From contig CM061232.1 in NCBI GenBank assembly GCA_030844895.1, forward strand, positions 89,035,769-89,099,768: DNA of 64,000 bases, given 5' to 3'. The notes below the pieces were generated by a model. The model ran no database searches. It had not been told where the DNA came from and was given only the letters and a program-made list of their open reading frames with translations. The translations under genes were made by a program, and so were the position numbers. Within the stretch, counting starts at the first letter, position 1. The number at the start of each line of letters is the position of its first letter. Source of the DNA: Ambrosia x helenae (lineage: Eukaryota; Streptophyta; Magnoliopsida; Asterales; Asteraceae). Below, piece after piece: positions 1-10,531 of this stretch.

Positions 1-560
1 CAACAAGTTCCCATGTTTGATTTCAAATTAAAGCGTTGTCCTCATCATCCATGGCTTTACACCACAACGGATCTCTAGATGCTTGAAGATAGGTATTTAT
101 CTCAAGGAATCGAGTAAGGGGATGAACAGTGGTGGTGTTAACAAAATGAGAATCGTAATATTTGGTGTTGGGTTTCCGAGATCTAGGAGGCAAAGAAGAA
201 GAAGTCGTTGGTGGGGTGGGTGGGTTGTAGATAGTATTTTGAATTGGTAACGATGTAGCAGAACTAGAATTGGCTAAGTGATAAGAAGAGGTGGAGGAGG
301 AATAATCAGAGAAGATAAGGCAGTGGATGAAGAAGAATATGCATGAGAAGGTGCATTATGAGAGTGCGTTGGGTTTAGAGATGACCCATGGAAAAGGGAT
401 TCATGAGTGGAGTTAATTTGATTTTGAGGTGATATGCAAAGGCGGTGCATGAGTGGAGTTGGGGATATTTGGAGTTCACATACGTAATGATGGAGGGGAA
501 GCATGAGGAATAGATAAAAAGGCATCAGTAGTTGGAAGAGTATATTTTTTAGAAGATACA

Positions 561-848
561 TATCCTCAATAGATACATATCTAGAATGATAAAGGCAGAT
601 GGTTCTTGAATCAAGACATTTATAGGTGGACTTGCCTAAGAAAATGCAAACTATCCTCAACAAATGCGTATCTAAAATGATAAAGGCGGCTGGTTCTTGA
701 ATCAAGACATTTATAGGCGGACTTACCTAAGAAAATGCAAGGTATCCTCAACAAATACATATCTAGAATGATAAAGGTAGTTGGTTCTTGAATCAAGACA
801 TTTATAGGCGGACTTAGACGTAGAGTAGCCTAAGAAAATGCAAGGTTG
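561..848 (-). repeat. 91-bp tandem triplication inside the integrase C-terminal region
   Basis: Three head-to-tail copies start at 561, 652 and 743. Each encodes, on the minus strand, the integrase C-terminal segment CIFLG...YKCLDSRT...LYHSRYVSIED. The third copy keeps 12 extra bases restoring the usual GYSTSKSAYKC; the first two lack them. The unit length (91) is not a multiple of three, so the expansion itself shifts the frame. Confidence 0.85.
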
Positions 849-1052
849 GGAGTGGGGTTGTAGTTTGGATATAGTGTAGGTTTTGAGCCATGGATAGCAT
901 AAGCATCCGAATGTTTTTATTTCGCGTAATTTGGTGACTCATAGTCAAGCAATTGATACGGCGATTTGGATTGATGGATTGGTGTCGGAAGGCGATTTAT
1001 GAGATAGACCGCAGTTTGGAACGCATGAGACCAAAATGAAAGTGGTACACCA

Positions 1053-1871
1053 TCATGGCGTAACAAGGCACGACCGGTTTGATGAAAGCGATTCCATTTT
1101 GTTTAGGGGTATGCGGAGGGGTGGTGTAATGTGAGATCCCCATGGATTGAAGAAACGGAAGGAGACCAATGTATTCACCGCCATTGTCGGTGAAGAGGGA
1201 TATAATTTGAGTATGAAGAAACTTTTACACCGGTAGTTTGAACTGTGGAAAAAGGATGGACACATATTGCATTTGTGTTTAATGGCATAAAGCTACACAT
1301 CTTTTGAGTAATAATCCACAAACACGACATAATATGCGAACCCATCAATAAATTTTTGAACCAGTCCCCATACAAAAGTTGTAATGGTTTAGCAGCAACA
1401 AACGAGTTTGATCCAAATGGCAACTTGTGACATTTATTGATAGCACACGATTGACCATGCAAAGTAGAATATAACAAGTATTTAAAATTAAGATCGAGGT
1501 CTTTACAAAGTAATTTAAAACTACGAAAACATAGATGTCCAAGTTGATGATGCCATTGGAGTAGTGATGCAGATGTAGTTGCATTTACATGTGGGAAAGA
1601 GATTAAGTTAGGAAACATCATTGATGTTCTCCCTCCACATGAGAGGTGCCCTTGTTTGGAGATCCTTCCCAAAAATATGAAACGGGAAGAATTCAACAGA
1701 AACTTGATTAGTACGACATAGTTTAGCAACGGAAATTAAATTCGTACGTATATTAGGAACACATAAAATATCGGGTAAGGAGAATGTTTTGGATATAGAG
1801 AGACCCGTACCATCACCTAGAAACAGAGGAGAGTGTGGCTGGACATGAGGTGAGATGATGCGAGGCACCAA
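1053..1871 (-). pseudogene. Copia gag-pre-integrase and integrase remnant
   Basis: The segment at 1871-1608 contains LPDILCVPNIRTNLISVAKL, the end of the protease/gag-pre-integrase region. The next frame (1729-1175) carries LLQWHHQLGHLCFRSFKLL and CAINKCHKLPF, the His/Cys zinc-binding HHCC part of integrase. The frame at 1265-1053 carries the following catalytic-core region, broken. The integrase would have inserted element cDNA into the genome; here it is split over three frames and cannot be made. Confidence 0.75.
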
Positions 1872-2149
1872 TGTCCATCATCCACCGTTGAGATCTCAAG
1901 GTAGAGGTAACGGCATTGGGAATAGGGTTAGACATGTGGTTATTAAAATAAATATGAAAATCTTTGATAAACTTGGCGAGCTTCTGACATTCACGAGTGT
2001 CGTGATCTGAGATGTTACAAAAATTGCAAAACTGGTTTGTATAATGACCAGATGGACCCGGTTGAGATATGTTGGAACGGATCGGTCGTTGGAGTGAGGC
2101 GGGTGACTGAGACCGAGTATTTCGGTTCTGAGGGTTAGAAGGGCAGAAC

Positions 2150-2821
2150 TGGTGTCAAGCATGCTGGCGTTGGGTTGCATTTGCATTGGCAATAATAGGA
2201 GTAACGAGCTTCGCTGGAGTCAACGATCATTCAAAGTCCACAAGTTTGTCAAACAATTTGGGATAGGAGATGGGGTTTCCCCTACCTTGAGTGCGGCAGC
2301 AGTGGAAGCATATTCATCACTAAGTTGGGTAAGAACATTAACCATAAGATCCTCCTCACTTACGGGACTTTGAACGAGAGCCAATTTGTCAGCAATGGAG
2401 TGCATCTCATTGGGAAAACAACAGATCTGGTGCCCATAGGAGGACGTTAACCAGACCCAAGCATCATTGGCAGTGGAGGCCGATGCAATAAGAGGATGGA
2501 TTTTAGCGGAACATGATCCGAGAATTGCGCTGAAGATTATCTGATCCTGGCAAAACTAGGATGCATACTCTGGGTTGGATTTTCTTTTCTGGGTTTTTTT
2601 TCAATGATGGGCTTTGGTGGTGCTGGAGTTTCATCGGTGATGAAGTTGTCGAGGTCAAGGCCAATGAGGGTTGAATGAACCTGGCGTCGCTAAACCTAAA
2701 ATTTTTGGGAGGGGAGGGTGATGTTGAAGTGAGTAGAGGCAGTGATGGTGATGATGGTGTTTGAAGGCACTGTTGAATTATGAAAGGAAGAAGGAAAAAT
2801 GGATTGGCTGTGATTACTCAT
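2150..2821 (-). pseudogene. Copia gag (capsid) remnant
   Basis: Gag forms the virus-like particle of the retrotransposon. From the ATG near 2821 the minus strand reads an N-terminal region containing TASTHFNITLPSQKF, then, in another frame, RRQVHSTLIG. At 2405-2220 there is a helical capsid segment with MHSIADKLALVQ and LTQLSDEYASTAAAL, typical of the UBN2/retrotran_gag families. At least two frameshifts and several stops interrupt it. It is not a host gene. Confidence 0.75.
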
Positions 2822-2848
2822 AGGAGTATTTTGAGGACCTGAATACCA

Positions 2849-4467
2849 TAACAAGTTAATGGAAATGCTTTTTGTATGTTTCATTCCATCAATATAATAG
2901 TGTACATATAGGGAAAGATCCATATTTACAGGAGCGAATTTAGGAGATAAATGGAAAATACAACAGTATTGACTAAGCATAAATTCTAGAATATTTCAAT
3001 TATTTGAATAGATTAATCAGTAAGAATAGGTGTTGATATAGCGGTGTTAATATCACCATGGCCGGTAAGAACACAATCTTTAAAAAAAATTTATATCTAT
3101 ATATATTTATATATATAGATATATTACCTTATTAAGTACCAAAGACGGGCAAAAGGGTAAAATCATCTACATTTTATAATGGGAATTCAAAGGCCTCTTT
3201 AGAAATCTCTACTTTTTTGCCATTTTTTTCCCTTCATGCTCTTATGTACAATATCTAATGATAATTATACAAAACTCTAATGCACACCTTGTGAAGATGA
3301 AACACCCAAATCAAAACTTCCATAGGTTATGAATTCGGGTTTCACCAACACCCAATTTAATGACAGAAGGTTAACTATAATCAATTCGTAAACCCCTGCA
3401 ATCCCCCTTTTAATCGCAATTCATAACTCCATTGAATCTATCCTTTTATACGATTTAATCTCGTTTTATGTTTGTTTTATACAAATTTCCAAGTTCTTTA
3501 CACATAAAAATGGAATGAGCTTTGTTGTTTATCTTCATTTTCTTTTGTTATGGTTCCAGATGTTTGTAATAACTTGGATTGGATTTTGGTTGGTAACAAT
3601 GCTTGTTTCGATTTGTTATTTTATAGGTTTTTTCCTTCTTTGTGTCACAAATGACTACTATCATTCTACGGTAGTGTATCACATATATAGTAACTACTAT
3701 TTTTATTACATTTTCGTTTCTTAGGAGGAAGTCATTAAGAAGTATGGACATATTGTGCCAAACAAGCCCCACTTATTTCTAACGTAAGATTTTTAAATTC
3801 ATACACGAGTTATGTTTGTGTATGAGCTTGAATGTTCTTTTAGGTATTTTTGGTCTTATATAAGACATTGAAGTTGTGTATGGAATGGGACTTTGTATAT
3901 ATCATATATGACTTATATGTGTGAATGCATCTTTTTTTCCAGCTTTTGCTTAGTTTTTTGGCTAAAGAAAATAGAATTGATGTCATGGTTGACTTTCTCA
4001 AATGAACTCATATCAAGAGATAAGGGGTTACATTGTGATTTCGCTTGTCTTCTTTACAGGTAATTCCGTTCGTCCGTATAGTAGAAAAAACATAGTGTTG
4101 TTTAGGTAATATTGAAGAAATTAACCTGATCTTGAATTACATTTTATTACAAAAAAACATCTTTCTTGGCAAAAGGTCAATGGAATAGTTTATGAAGTAG
4201 TTGAAATAGAGACCGGATTTGTTTGAGTCACTAGCGAGCTACCTTATTGGCATGAGTGCAACGCACATGAGCCAATACATAAAGTTTGTTGTTGGTTGCC
4301 TCTTGGTATGATTTATATATATTTATACATAATAGTCATATTTTGTGAAATAACAATATTTAGAGTGCATTAAAAGAAAATATGAAAGGGCTACTAAATC
4401 TTTTCTTCTCTTTTCTTGGAAAAAGCATAGGTAAAAAACTATTATATATATGTATATATATGAAAAA
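2849..4467. other. Non-coding stretch with a possible exon fragment
   Basis: The part next to the Copia gag is probably its eroded LTR. From about 3.1 kb the sequence is AT-rich with no sustained reading frame. The one suggestive piece is at 3725-3783: an AG acceptor, 59 bases reading EEVIKKYGHIVPNKPHLFL and a GTAAG donor. This resembles the KYG..VPKKP core of plant alpha-endosulfine-like proteins. No companion exon was found, so it is not called as a gene. Confidence 0.35.
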
Positions 4468-4472
4468 GTCCC

Positions 4473-4949
4473 TGTAGGATCGACTAACGGGTCACCCGAA
4501 AATCACGAGCTTGATATTCAGAGTGCGGAATCCTCTGAATATGTTTGGATAACAAAAACAAAAATGAAACAATGAAGAACGCGTAATCAACACACACAAA
4601 TGGGTCAAAGGTTGTATGATTAATCAATAAAACAGAGCACAAGTGTTTACAATGATTATCTCAGACCTTCAGATCTTGGGAAGGGTGTTTAGGGATTGTG
4701 TGAGGTGACAACTGATGATTAGGGTAATGATTGGATGCTTTTATACCCCTTCTACTCGTACAGAGAAGTACAGGCGAGTAGGGCCATATCCCACATAAAA
4801 TATAGGCGATTAGGTTTGTAATCGCCTATAGCCATTTTGTAATCGCCTATAGCACCAATCACACCCCAAAACGCTTACAAACACACCCAAACATCCTGGA
4901 AACCGTCCAATCATCTAATATACTAGCCTAGGGACATCATGCACTAACA
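4473..4949 (-). mobile_element. Solo LTR, 477 bp, TSD GTCCC
   Basis: The segment starts TGTAGGATCG and ends CACTAACA. It is bounded by the identical 5-bp duplication gtccc at 4468-4472 and 4950-4954, the signature of an LTR retrotransposon insertion reduced to one LTR. On the minus strand there is a TATA-like ggggtataaaag near 4737-4748, followed by transcribed-looking R/U5 sequence, so the promoter points to the minus strand. Short near-repeats (gtaatcgcctatag) lie in the presumed U3. No primer-binding site or coding part remains on either side. The superfamily cannot be told. Confidence 0.88.
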
Positions 4950-4954
4950 GTCCC

Positions 4955-6240
4955 TTTGACCTTTTCAGTAATGGTCACCATTTGCTGTCTTTTTTTATCA
5001 TACCATGATGATGTGGTAATACACATGGAGTGCAAGTTTTAATCAAACCTTTCCTAGTCTCAACTTCTTTAGTTAATAATGATATCAGTAAAATTGTATT
5101 GCTATCATTTAGATGTCACTCTTTGCACCATCATTTTACTACCTTACTAGTATGATCGTATGGCTAGCATTTGCGAGCAATAAGCCTCAAAGTTTTAAGA
5201 AGGTAGATTAAACGATGATACTTTATTAATTGCCACTAACTTAGGTTGATAGACCCCTTCAAAAATTTTGCAAAGAAGGTGACAAATTTCACTAACTAGA
5301 AGTATTGTATTTAAACCACACCATGGTTACGAGCTGCAAAATAATTTTTGTATTAATTTTTTAAACAAATATGTTGTTTTTTTCCTGAAAGCAACAAAGT
5401 GTAAAGATTTTAAATTTAGTTTTTAGATGCTTTGAATGCTGCGAACTTACACCACCATGCATTTTATGCTTTTGCGGGGCGAACTGCTACCCTTCCTTGG
5501 AGTAGAAAGAATGAGATTATTTGAAATTTCTGTCTATTTTATTTTGAACATTGGTTTATAGCATTCTACTTATATAAAAGTATACAAAACTATACTATTT
5601 ATCTATTTTCTTCCGGTTATTATTCTTAAATAACAGAACATCGAAGCAGCTTCATCAAGACGAATGATTTTTATATATTAATAATTGTTCCTTTCTAAAA
5701 TTATCACGTTTTTTTTTTCTCAATATTTTTTGTTGCAGTTTGAATTCAGGAAATTATGGATCGATTCGAGTTATGTTAAATCTCCAATAAGACAAATGGG
5801 TAATGTAAAAAAGTTAGATAAAAGGGGAACGGGTCAAATGGGTGAAAGTAGTCAAAAGCGTATTTTTTGATGCACGCATTACATATGTGAATTCAATCTT
5901 CCAGTTCACCCAAACTTGCCCACTACGATTCTTTCTTCACTGAAGAACCATAAAGCCAAATTCAGCACTCACATGCTTGATGGTGAGGTTGCATATCGCG
6001 CACGGCATGAACAGATATGTGGAAGATCAGAGGAGGATGTTGGAGAGACGGTTTAAATTTGTGTGGTGGTCAATGACAACAATTCATGTTTGCTTCTACA
6101 TGGTCCATTGTCGTTTGCATGAGGGAGTGGCAATTCAATGTGTTCATTTAGCCCAAAAGATAATCAAAATTAATCGGAGCAAGTGTGATACGATAAATTT
6201 GGCATGCTAACAAGTGGAGCTGCTTACGCTAATAGGTATC
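4955..6240. other. AT-rich host sequence, possible broken coding fragment at its right end
   Basis: No intact gene is visible. Near 5940-6240 the plus strand reads short stretches such as MLDGEVAYRARHEQICGRSE, and then, after stops, SGAAYANRYHF. They look like an old protein-coding fragment, but I do not recognise the family. Element 1 is inserted immediately after position 6245; removing it joins this segment to 29749 onward. Confidence 0.3.
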
Positions 6241-6245
6241 ATTTT

Positions 6246-6879
6246 TGTTGAAAATAAAGTTGACTTTCGTTGACTTTAAGTTCAGTTTTAACACTAAGGT
6301 TAGTTATTTTTGTTATTATTTTTATAAAATACTTGAACATATTGAATAAGGGGTTTTTTGCAGGTTTGGATTGGGCTTTGGATTTGCCTTGGATTGTTGA
6401 TGGATGTTACAATGCTGAGCCCAGGTTGAGTAGATCTCACGAGCCCAGTTCGTGATTTAGGGCCACTTATGTTTAGTTTGCTGTTGGCCCATTGGCCCAG
6501 CTCTTGTTTAAGTCTGATGTGGCGATCTGTGTGATAAAATCACACTTCATTTCATCCGTTGGATGTGTTAAAGAAACACATATTCTCAGCTATAAATAGC
6601 TGGGTATTTCTTTCGTTTATTACTTTTTGCTACTCCGATTCTTTGATCTCACTTGTTTTTGTCTCTCTCTTACAATATTAGGGTTTTATACAAGATCATC
6701 TTGATCTTGTATCTGTTTTCTACTCTTAGTGTATTGTTTAGTGATTTTCTTTGAATAATCACTTGAGTGTTGAGAGTTCTATTTGTAATGAGGTTTGAGT
6801 TGTATTTTGTTTCTGAAACAGATTTGTTGTTCTTGACTGTTTTTGATAATAAAGTCAATCTGTGTCGACTATTTTGACA
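6246..6879 (+). repeat. 5' LTR of Copia element 1
   Basis: 634 bp, TG...CA termini. It contains the TATA-like word tataaatag near 6591, which probably marks the retrotransposon promoter, and is followed at once by a primer-binding site. It pairs with the LTR at 29065-29743; the right copy has extra blocks, including one near ggattggctcatctctggcc that is absent here. Confidence 0.95.
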
Positions 6880-6896
6880 TGGTATCAGAGCCATAG
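6880..6896 (+). other. Primer-binding site of element 1
   Basis: tggtatcagagccatag abuts the 5' LTR and is complementary to the 3' end of plant initiator methionine tRNA, the usual primer of plant Copia elements. Confidence 0.9.
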
Positions 6897-7370
6897 GCTC
6901 TTGATTCTGGTTAGATTTCCGTTGTTGTTTCGGTTAGGGTTTGTGGTTCAAGGATTGGATCTGGTCAGCTTGCTTCTGATCTTGTGGATCTGGTATTATT
7001 GGACGGGTTTGCATATTTTCTTGCTCTCTGGTTTGTAACCCTAAGTGAAGGTTACAAACTATGAGTTTGTGGAGAAACCATAACTTGGGCCTTTCTGGTG
7101 AGATCTTTCTAATTCTTTTAGGTTTGTTCTAAGGAGTCGCTATTCTGGGCTTGTACCTATGTCTGTTATCTAGGTCTAGAGGCTCCTGAGTTAAGACCTG
7201 CAGTGGGATCCTTATGAGAGCCCACTGATCTGGATCACTAGCTTAGCTTTGCATGTGTCTTGGATCTGTGTTTGTTATCTAGTGTGTTCTTGATTGATTT
7301 TTGATTTGTGCTTGTGTGCATCTGTTTGCTCGTATTTGTTACTTGTTGTTTTTGTTGTTATTATTGATGA

Positions 7371-8290
7371 TTGCTTGTTTACATCATGGGTGATAATGTT
7401 GATCCTGCTGCTGGTAGGGGACACCCTGTTGGTGGTGCTAGACCTCTTATTAATGTTGTGAATGAAACTCTTATTAGCAAACTTGATGCTAGTGATCCTT
7501 TGTACTTGCATCCTTCTGATTCAAGTAACTGGACCATTATAACTGTTAAGCTGAAAGGTTTAGAAAATTAATTTGTTTGGGCTAATGCATTAACCCTTGC
7601 TTTACAAGTTAAATATAAATGGGGGTTTATTGATAAGTCATGTGTTAAGTCTCAAACTGATTTTGTACTTGCTAGACAATGGGACACGTGCAATTCTATT
7701 GTCTTAACCTGGATTCTTAATTCCATTAGTGAAGAGTTATATATGGGTTATATGTTCTTTAGGCTTGCTAGTGATGTTTGGACTGAATTGAAAGAAACCT
7801 ATGACAAAATTGATGGATCTGTTATGTTTGACTTGTATCAAAAGATTAATCAATTTAGTCAAAATGGCATGCCTGTCTTCGAGTATTATCATAAACTGAA
7901 CATCATGTGGCAACAATTAGATCAACTTGTTCAATTACATGCCTGAATTGTGATGCATCAAGAGAATTTAATAATTTTAATAATATGATCAAATTGATGC
8001 AGTTTCTTATGGGTCTTGACAGTGTGTATCAAAGTGTTAGGACTAGTCTGTTAATCAAAGATGTTCTACCTTCTGTCAAGGAGGCGTTTTCTATTGTCTC
8101 TAGGGAGGAGTCCCATAGGAATTCAATTAATTCTTCTAAAAGGAGTCAAAACACTGTTGGTTTTTTTTTTTGGTTAAAACTAATCAATCTATGGACTCAA
8201 ATAAGAAGGTTAATAAGACTATTGGACAAGCAATTAAATGTTCACACTGTTGAAAAATGTTTGAAAAATGTTTTGAATTAATTGGGTATC
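7371..8290 (+). pseudogene. Element 1 gag pseudogene
   Basis: The reading frame opens at about 7386 with MGDNVDPAAG and reads SDSSNWTIITVKLKGLEN, where a stop replaces the following residue. It continues VWANALTLALQVK and W..LKETYDKIDGSVMFDLYQKI in the same Copia gag (retrotran_gag) order. After a frameshift, LMQFLMGLDSVYQSVRTSLL follows, and then the zinc-knuckle remnant EKCFELIGYPPW. The knuckle has lost its first cysteines. Gag would be the particle protein; at least three stops or frameshifts make it non-functional. Confidence 0.85.
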
Positions 8291-8499
8291 CTCCTTGGGC
8301 AAAAGCAAAAGGAATGTCTAGAAAAAGGGCTAGTGTTAATAAGAGTTGTGTTAGTGAGAAGCATGATACTTCTGTTGGTTCTTTGACTAGTGATCAACTT
8401 GCTAAACTGCTAAGCCCGGTTAAAGAAACAAACATGGATGAACCACAAAGTCTTAATGTTTCAGGTAGTGTCTTTGATCATCCCTTTTGTGCTAATGTT

Positions 8500-9818
8500 T
8501 TCATGAAACCTGTTTTCTGTTTCAGTGCTGGTAGAAATAAGGTTAAAATAGGATGGATTATAGATTTAGGAGCTAATAATTGTTACTAGTGAAGACCTAT
8601 TGACTGGTTTCACTGATGTTTCTGATTTAAAGATATATGTGTGTCATCCTAATGGTACTAAAGCTTTTGTGTCTAAAATTGGTACACTTAAGTTAGGAAA
8701 TGGTGTTACTTTACATGATGTGTTTGTGGTCCCTGGATATTCTGTGAACCTTATTTCTGTGCACAAACTTGTTAAAGATAATAGGTTGTATGTTGTTTTT
8801 GATGAAAACAATTGTTATATTCAGAACTTGTTAACCAAGAAAGTCCTGGTGACTGGTAATCAGTATGAGGGACTGTACTTTTGTGGGGGTTCCATAGTTA
8901 GTCATCACGCAGGTTTTAGCTCTAGTAAACTATCTGATTTATGGCATGCTAGGCTTGGTCGTCCCTCTGACATTGCTTTACAAAAACTTGAACCTATGAT
9001 AGGAATCAAGTTAAGTCCTAATGATTGTCCTTGTGATATTTGTCACAAGGCCAAACAACATAGGGAGCCATTCCCTTTAGGTGAACATAAAAGCACTAGT
9101 GTTGGTGATCTAATTCACTTAGATATTTGGGGTCCTTATAGGGTCCAAAGTAAGGAAGGGCTTAGATACTTTCTTACTATTATGGATGACTATTCTACGG
9201 CTGTTTGGATGTGTTTAATGAAGCACAAGAGTGAAATGTTTGAAAATATAACAAATTTTGTCAACATTCTGAAATCACAGTTTAACAAAATTGTCAAGTG
9301 TTTTAGAAGTGATAATGGTTCTGAATTTATTAATAATCAAATGAATTTTTTTTTTGTAGAACTATTGGGATTGTTCAACAAACTTCTTGTGCTTACACAC
9401 CTCAACAGAATGGTATAGCTGAAAGAAAGCATAGACATTTATTGAATGTTACTAGAGCTCTTTTGTTTCAAAGTAATTCGCCTGTTTGTTATTGGACTGA
9501 ATGTGTATAGACTGCTTCCTATGTTATCATAGGACTCCTTCCTCTGTGCTAAATGATAGAACTCCTTATGAACTCAGTTTTTTTTTTAAACCCTTCCTAA
9601 ATCATTTGAAAATGTTTGGGTGTTTGTGTTTTGCTACTATTTTAAATGATTCAAACAAATTAAATAGTAGAGTTGAAAAGTGTGTTTTCATTGGATATTC
9701 CAATGAAAAAAAGGATATAAGGTTTTGAGCTTAGAAAATAAAAACATTTTTTATTCAAGAGATGTTAAATTCTATGAAACTATATTTCCTTTTAAAGAAG
9801 AATCTGTTTTTTTCTAAA
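8500..9818 (+). pseudogene. Element 1 protease-integrase pseudogene
   Basis: The protease active-site region reads WIIDLGANN, with Leu where the aspartic protease normally has Ser or Thr, and is followed by a stop. The frame at 8600-9418 holds the gag-pre-integrase (LWHARLGRPS, CDICHKAKQ) and the integrase core with both Asp motifs (HLDIWGP and FRSDNGSEF). The Glu motif PQQNGIAERKHRH follows in a shifted frame. The C-terminal CVFIGYS segment ends at 9728. Element 2 interrupts the region after 9818. The catalytic D, D and E are visible, but no single frame joins them. Confidence 0.88.
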
Positions 9819-10490
9819 TGTTGGATCAGATTAGCTTTTAACGATTTCTTATCAAGAACACTTGTTTAGATTTATCAAAGTGATTTGCACAGCGGAATAT
9901 ATATAAGTGTTCTAAGTTGAAGCTTCACTTTTAACAGGAGTTATTATTCCCCCTCAGTTAATGAACTAAAGCAGTAAATGAGAGAATCAAACAGTTAATG
10001 AATAAAACAGTAGTAAATGCTTTGAATGATTCTCGAAATATATTAGAAATGTTAACTACGAAAGCTTGTCTCAAATAGTGGGAAAGACCCATCTATTTAT
10101 AGACAGATTAATACGTATTAGTGAAGTATCCAAAAGATTATAATAATACTACAACAGGCTGTAGCATTGGAACTTGTACAAAGACTTTATAAAAACTAAC
10201 ATAATACTAAACTACTTAAGTATAAGGGCGGTGGGAAGCTTCTAAAGAACTGCTGATGAGTGACAAACTACTGATAAGTATTTGTTCAGAAGTTTGTTTT
10301 CAGTAGTTGTTCTTCAGATGTTTGTCTAGTTCATCTTCAGAACTTCTGATCTTTACTCTTCAGCACTTGTTATCAGCTTCTTCTTTTCTTTGTCTTCTTC
10401 TTCTTTAGTAGATTTTGTACTTAGCAAAATGTGTAAAGAGGATATAAGACTAAGGTTCATACTAGCTTGTCAATCCTCTTTGACCCACCA
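9819..10490 (-). repeat. 3' LTR of Copia element 2
   Basis: 672 bp, begins TGTTGGATCAGATTAGC and ends TTTGACCCACCA in plus orientation (terminal CCAACA mutated to CCACCA). It is followed at 10491 by atctccccct, whose complement is the purine tract agggggagat of the element. It matches 26003-26717 along its length with scattered differences. Confidence 0.93.
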
Positions 10491-10531
10491 ATCTCCCCCT
10501 AGATTGATGAAGCCAAAACCTTTGTCTATCT

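Larger units (their letters stand above)
1..2848 (-). mobile_element. Decayed Copia retrotransposon, 5' part (gag to start of RT)
   Basis: Reading the minus strand from the right, the order is a degenerate primer-binding site (about 2835-2848), gag (from an ATG near 2821), gag-pre-integrase, integrase core, integrase C-terminus and the first residues of reverse transcriptase at the window edge. The gene order protease-integrase-RT is that of Ty1/copia. All domains are broken by frameshifts and stops, so this is a dead copy. Its gag-pre-integrase segment shares long stretches with element 3 (for example LISVAKL.RTNQVSVEFFP), so the two belong to one lineage. This copy keeps the gag capsid region that element 3 has lost. 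The element continues beyond position 1, and no clear LTR boundary was found on the right. Confidence 0.85.

Noticed and set aside
3515..3772. Hydrophobic frames on both strands resembling membrane segments
   Set aside because: T-rich sequence gives Phe/Tyr/Leu runs; the two frames overlap and neither has a family match.
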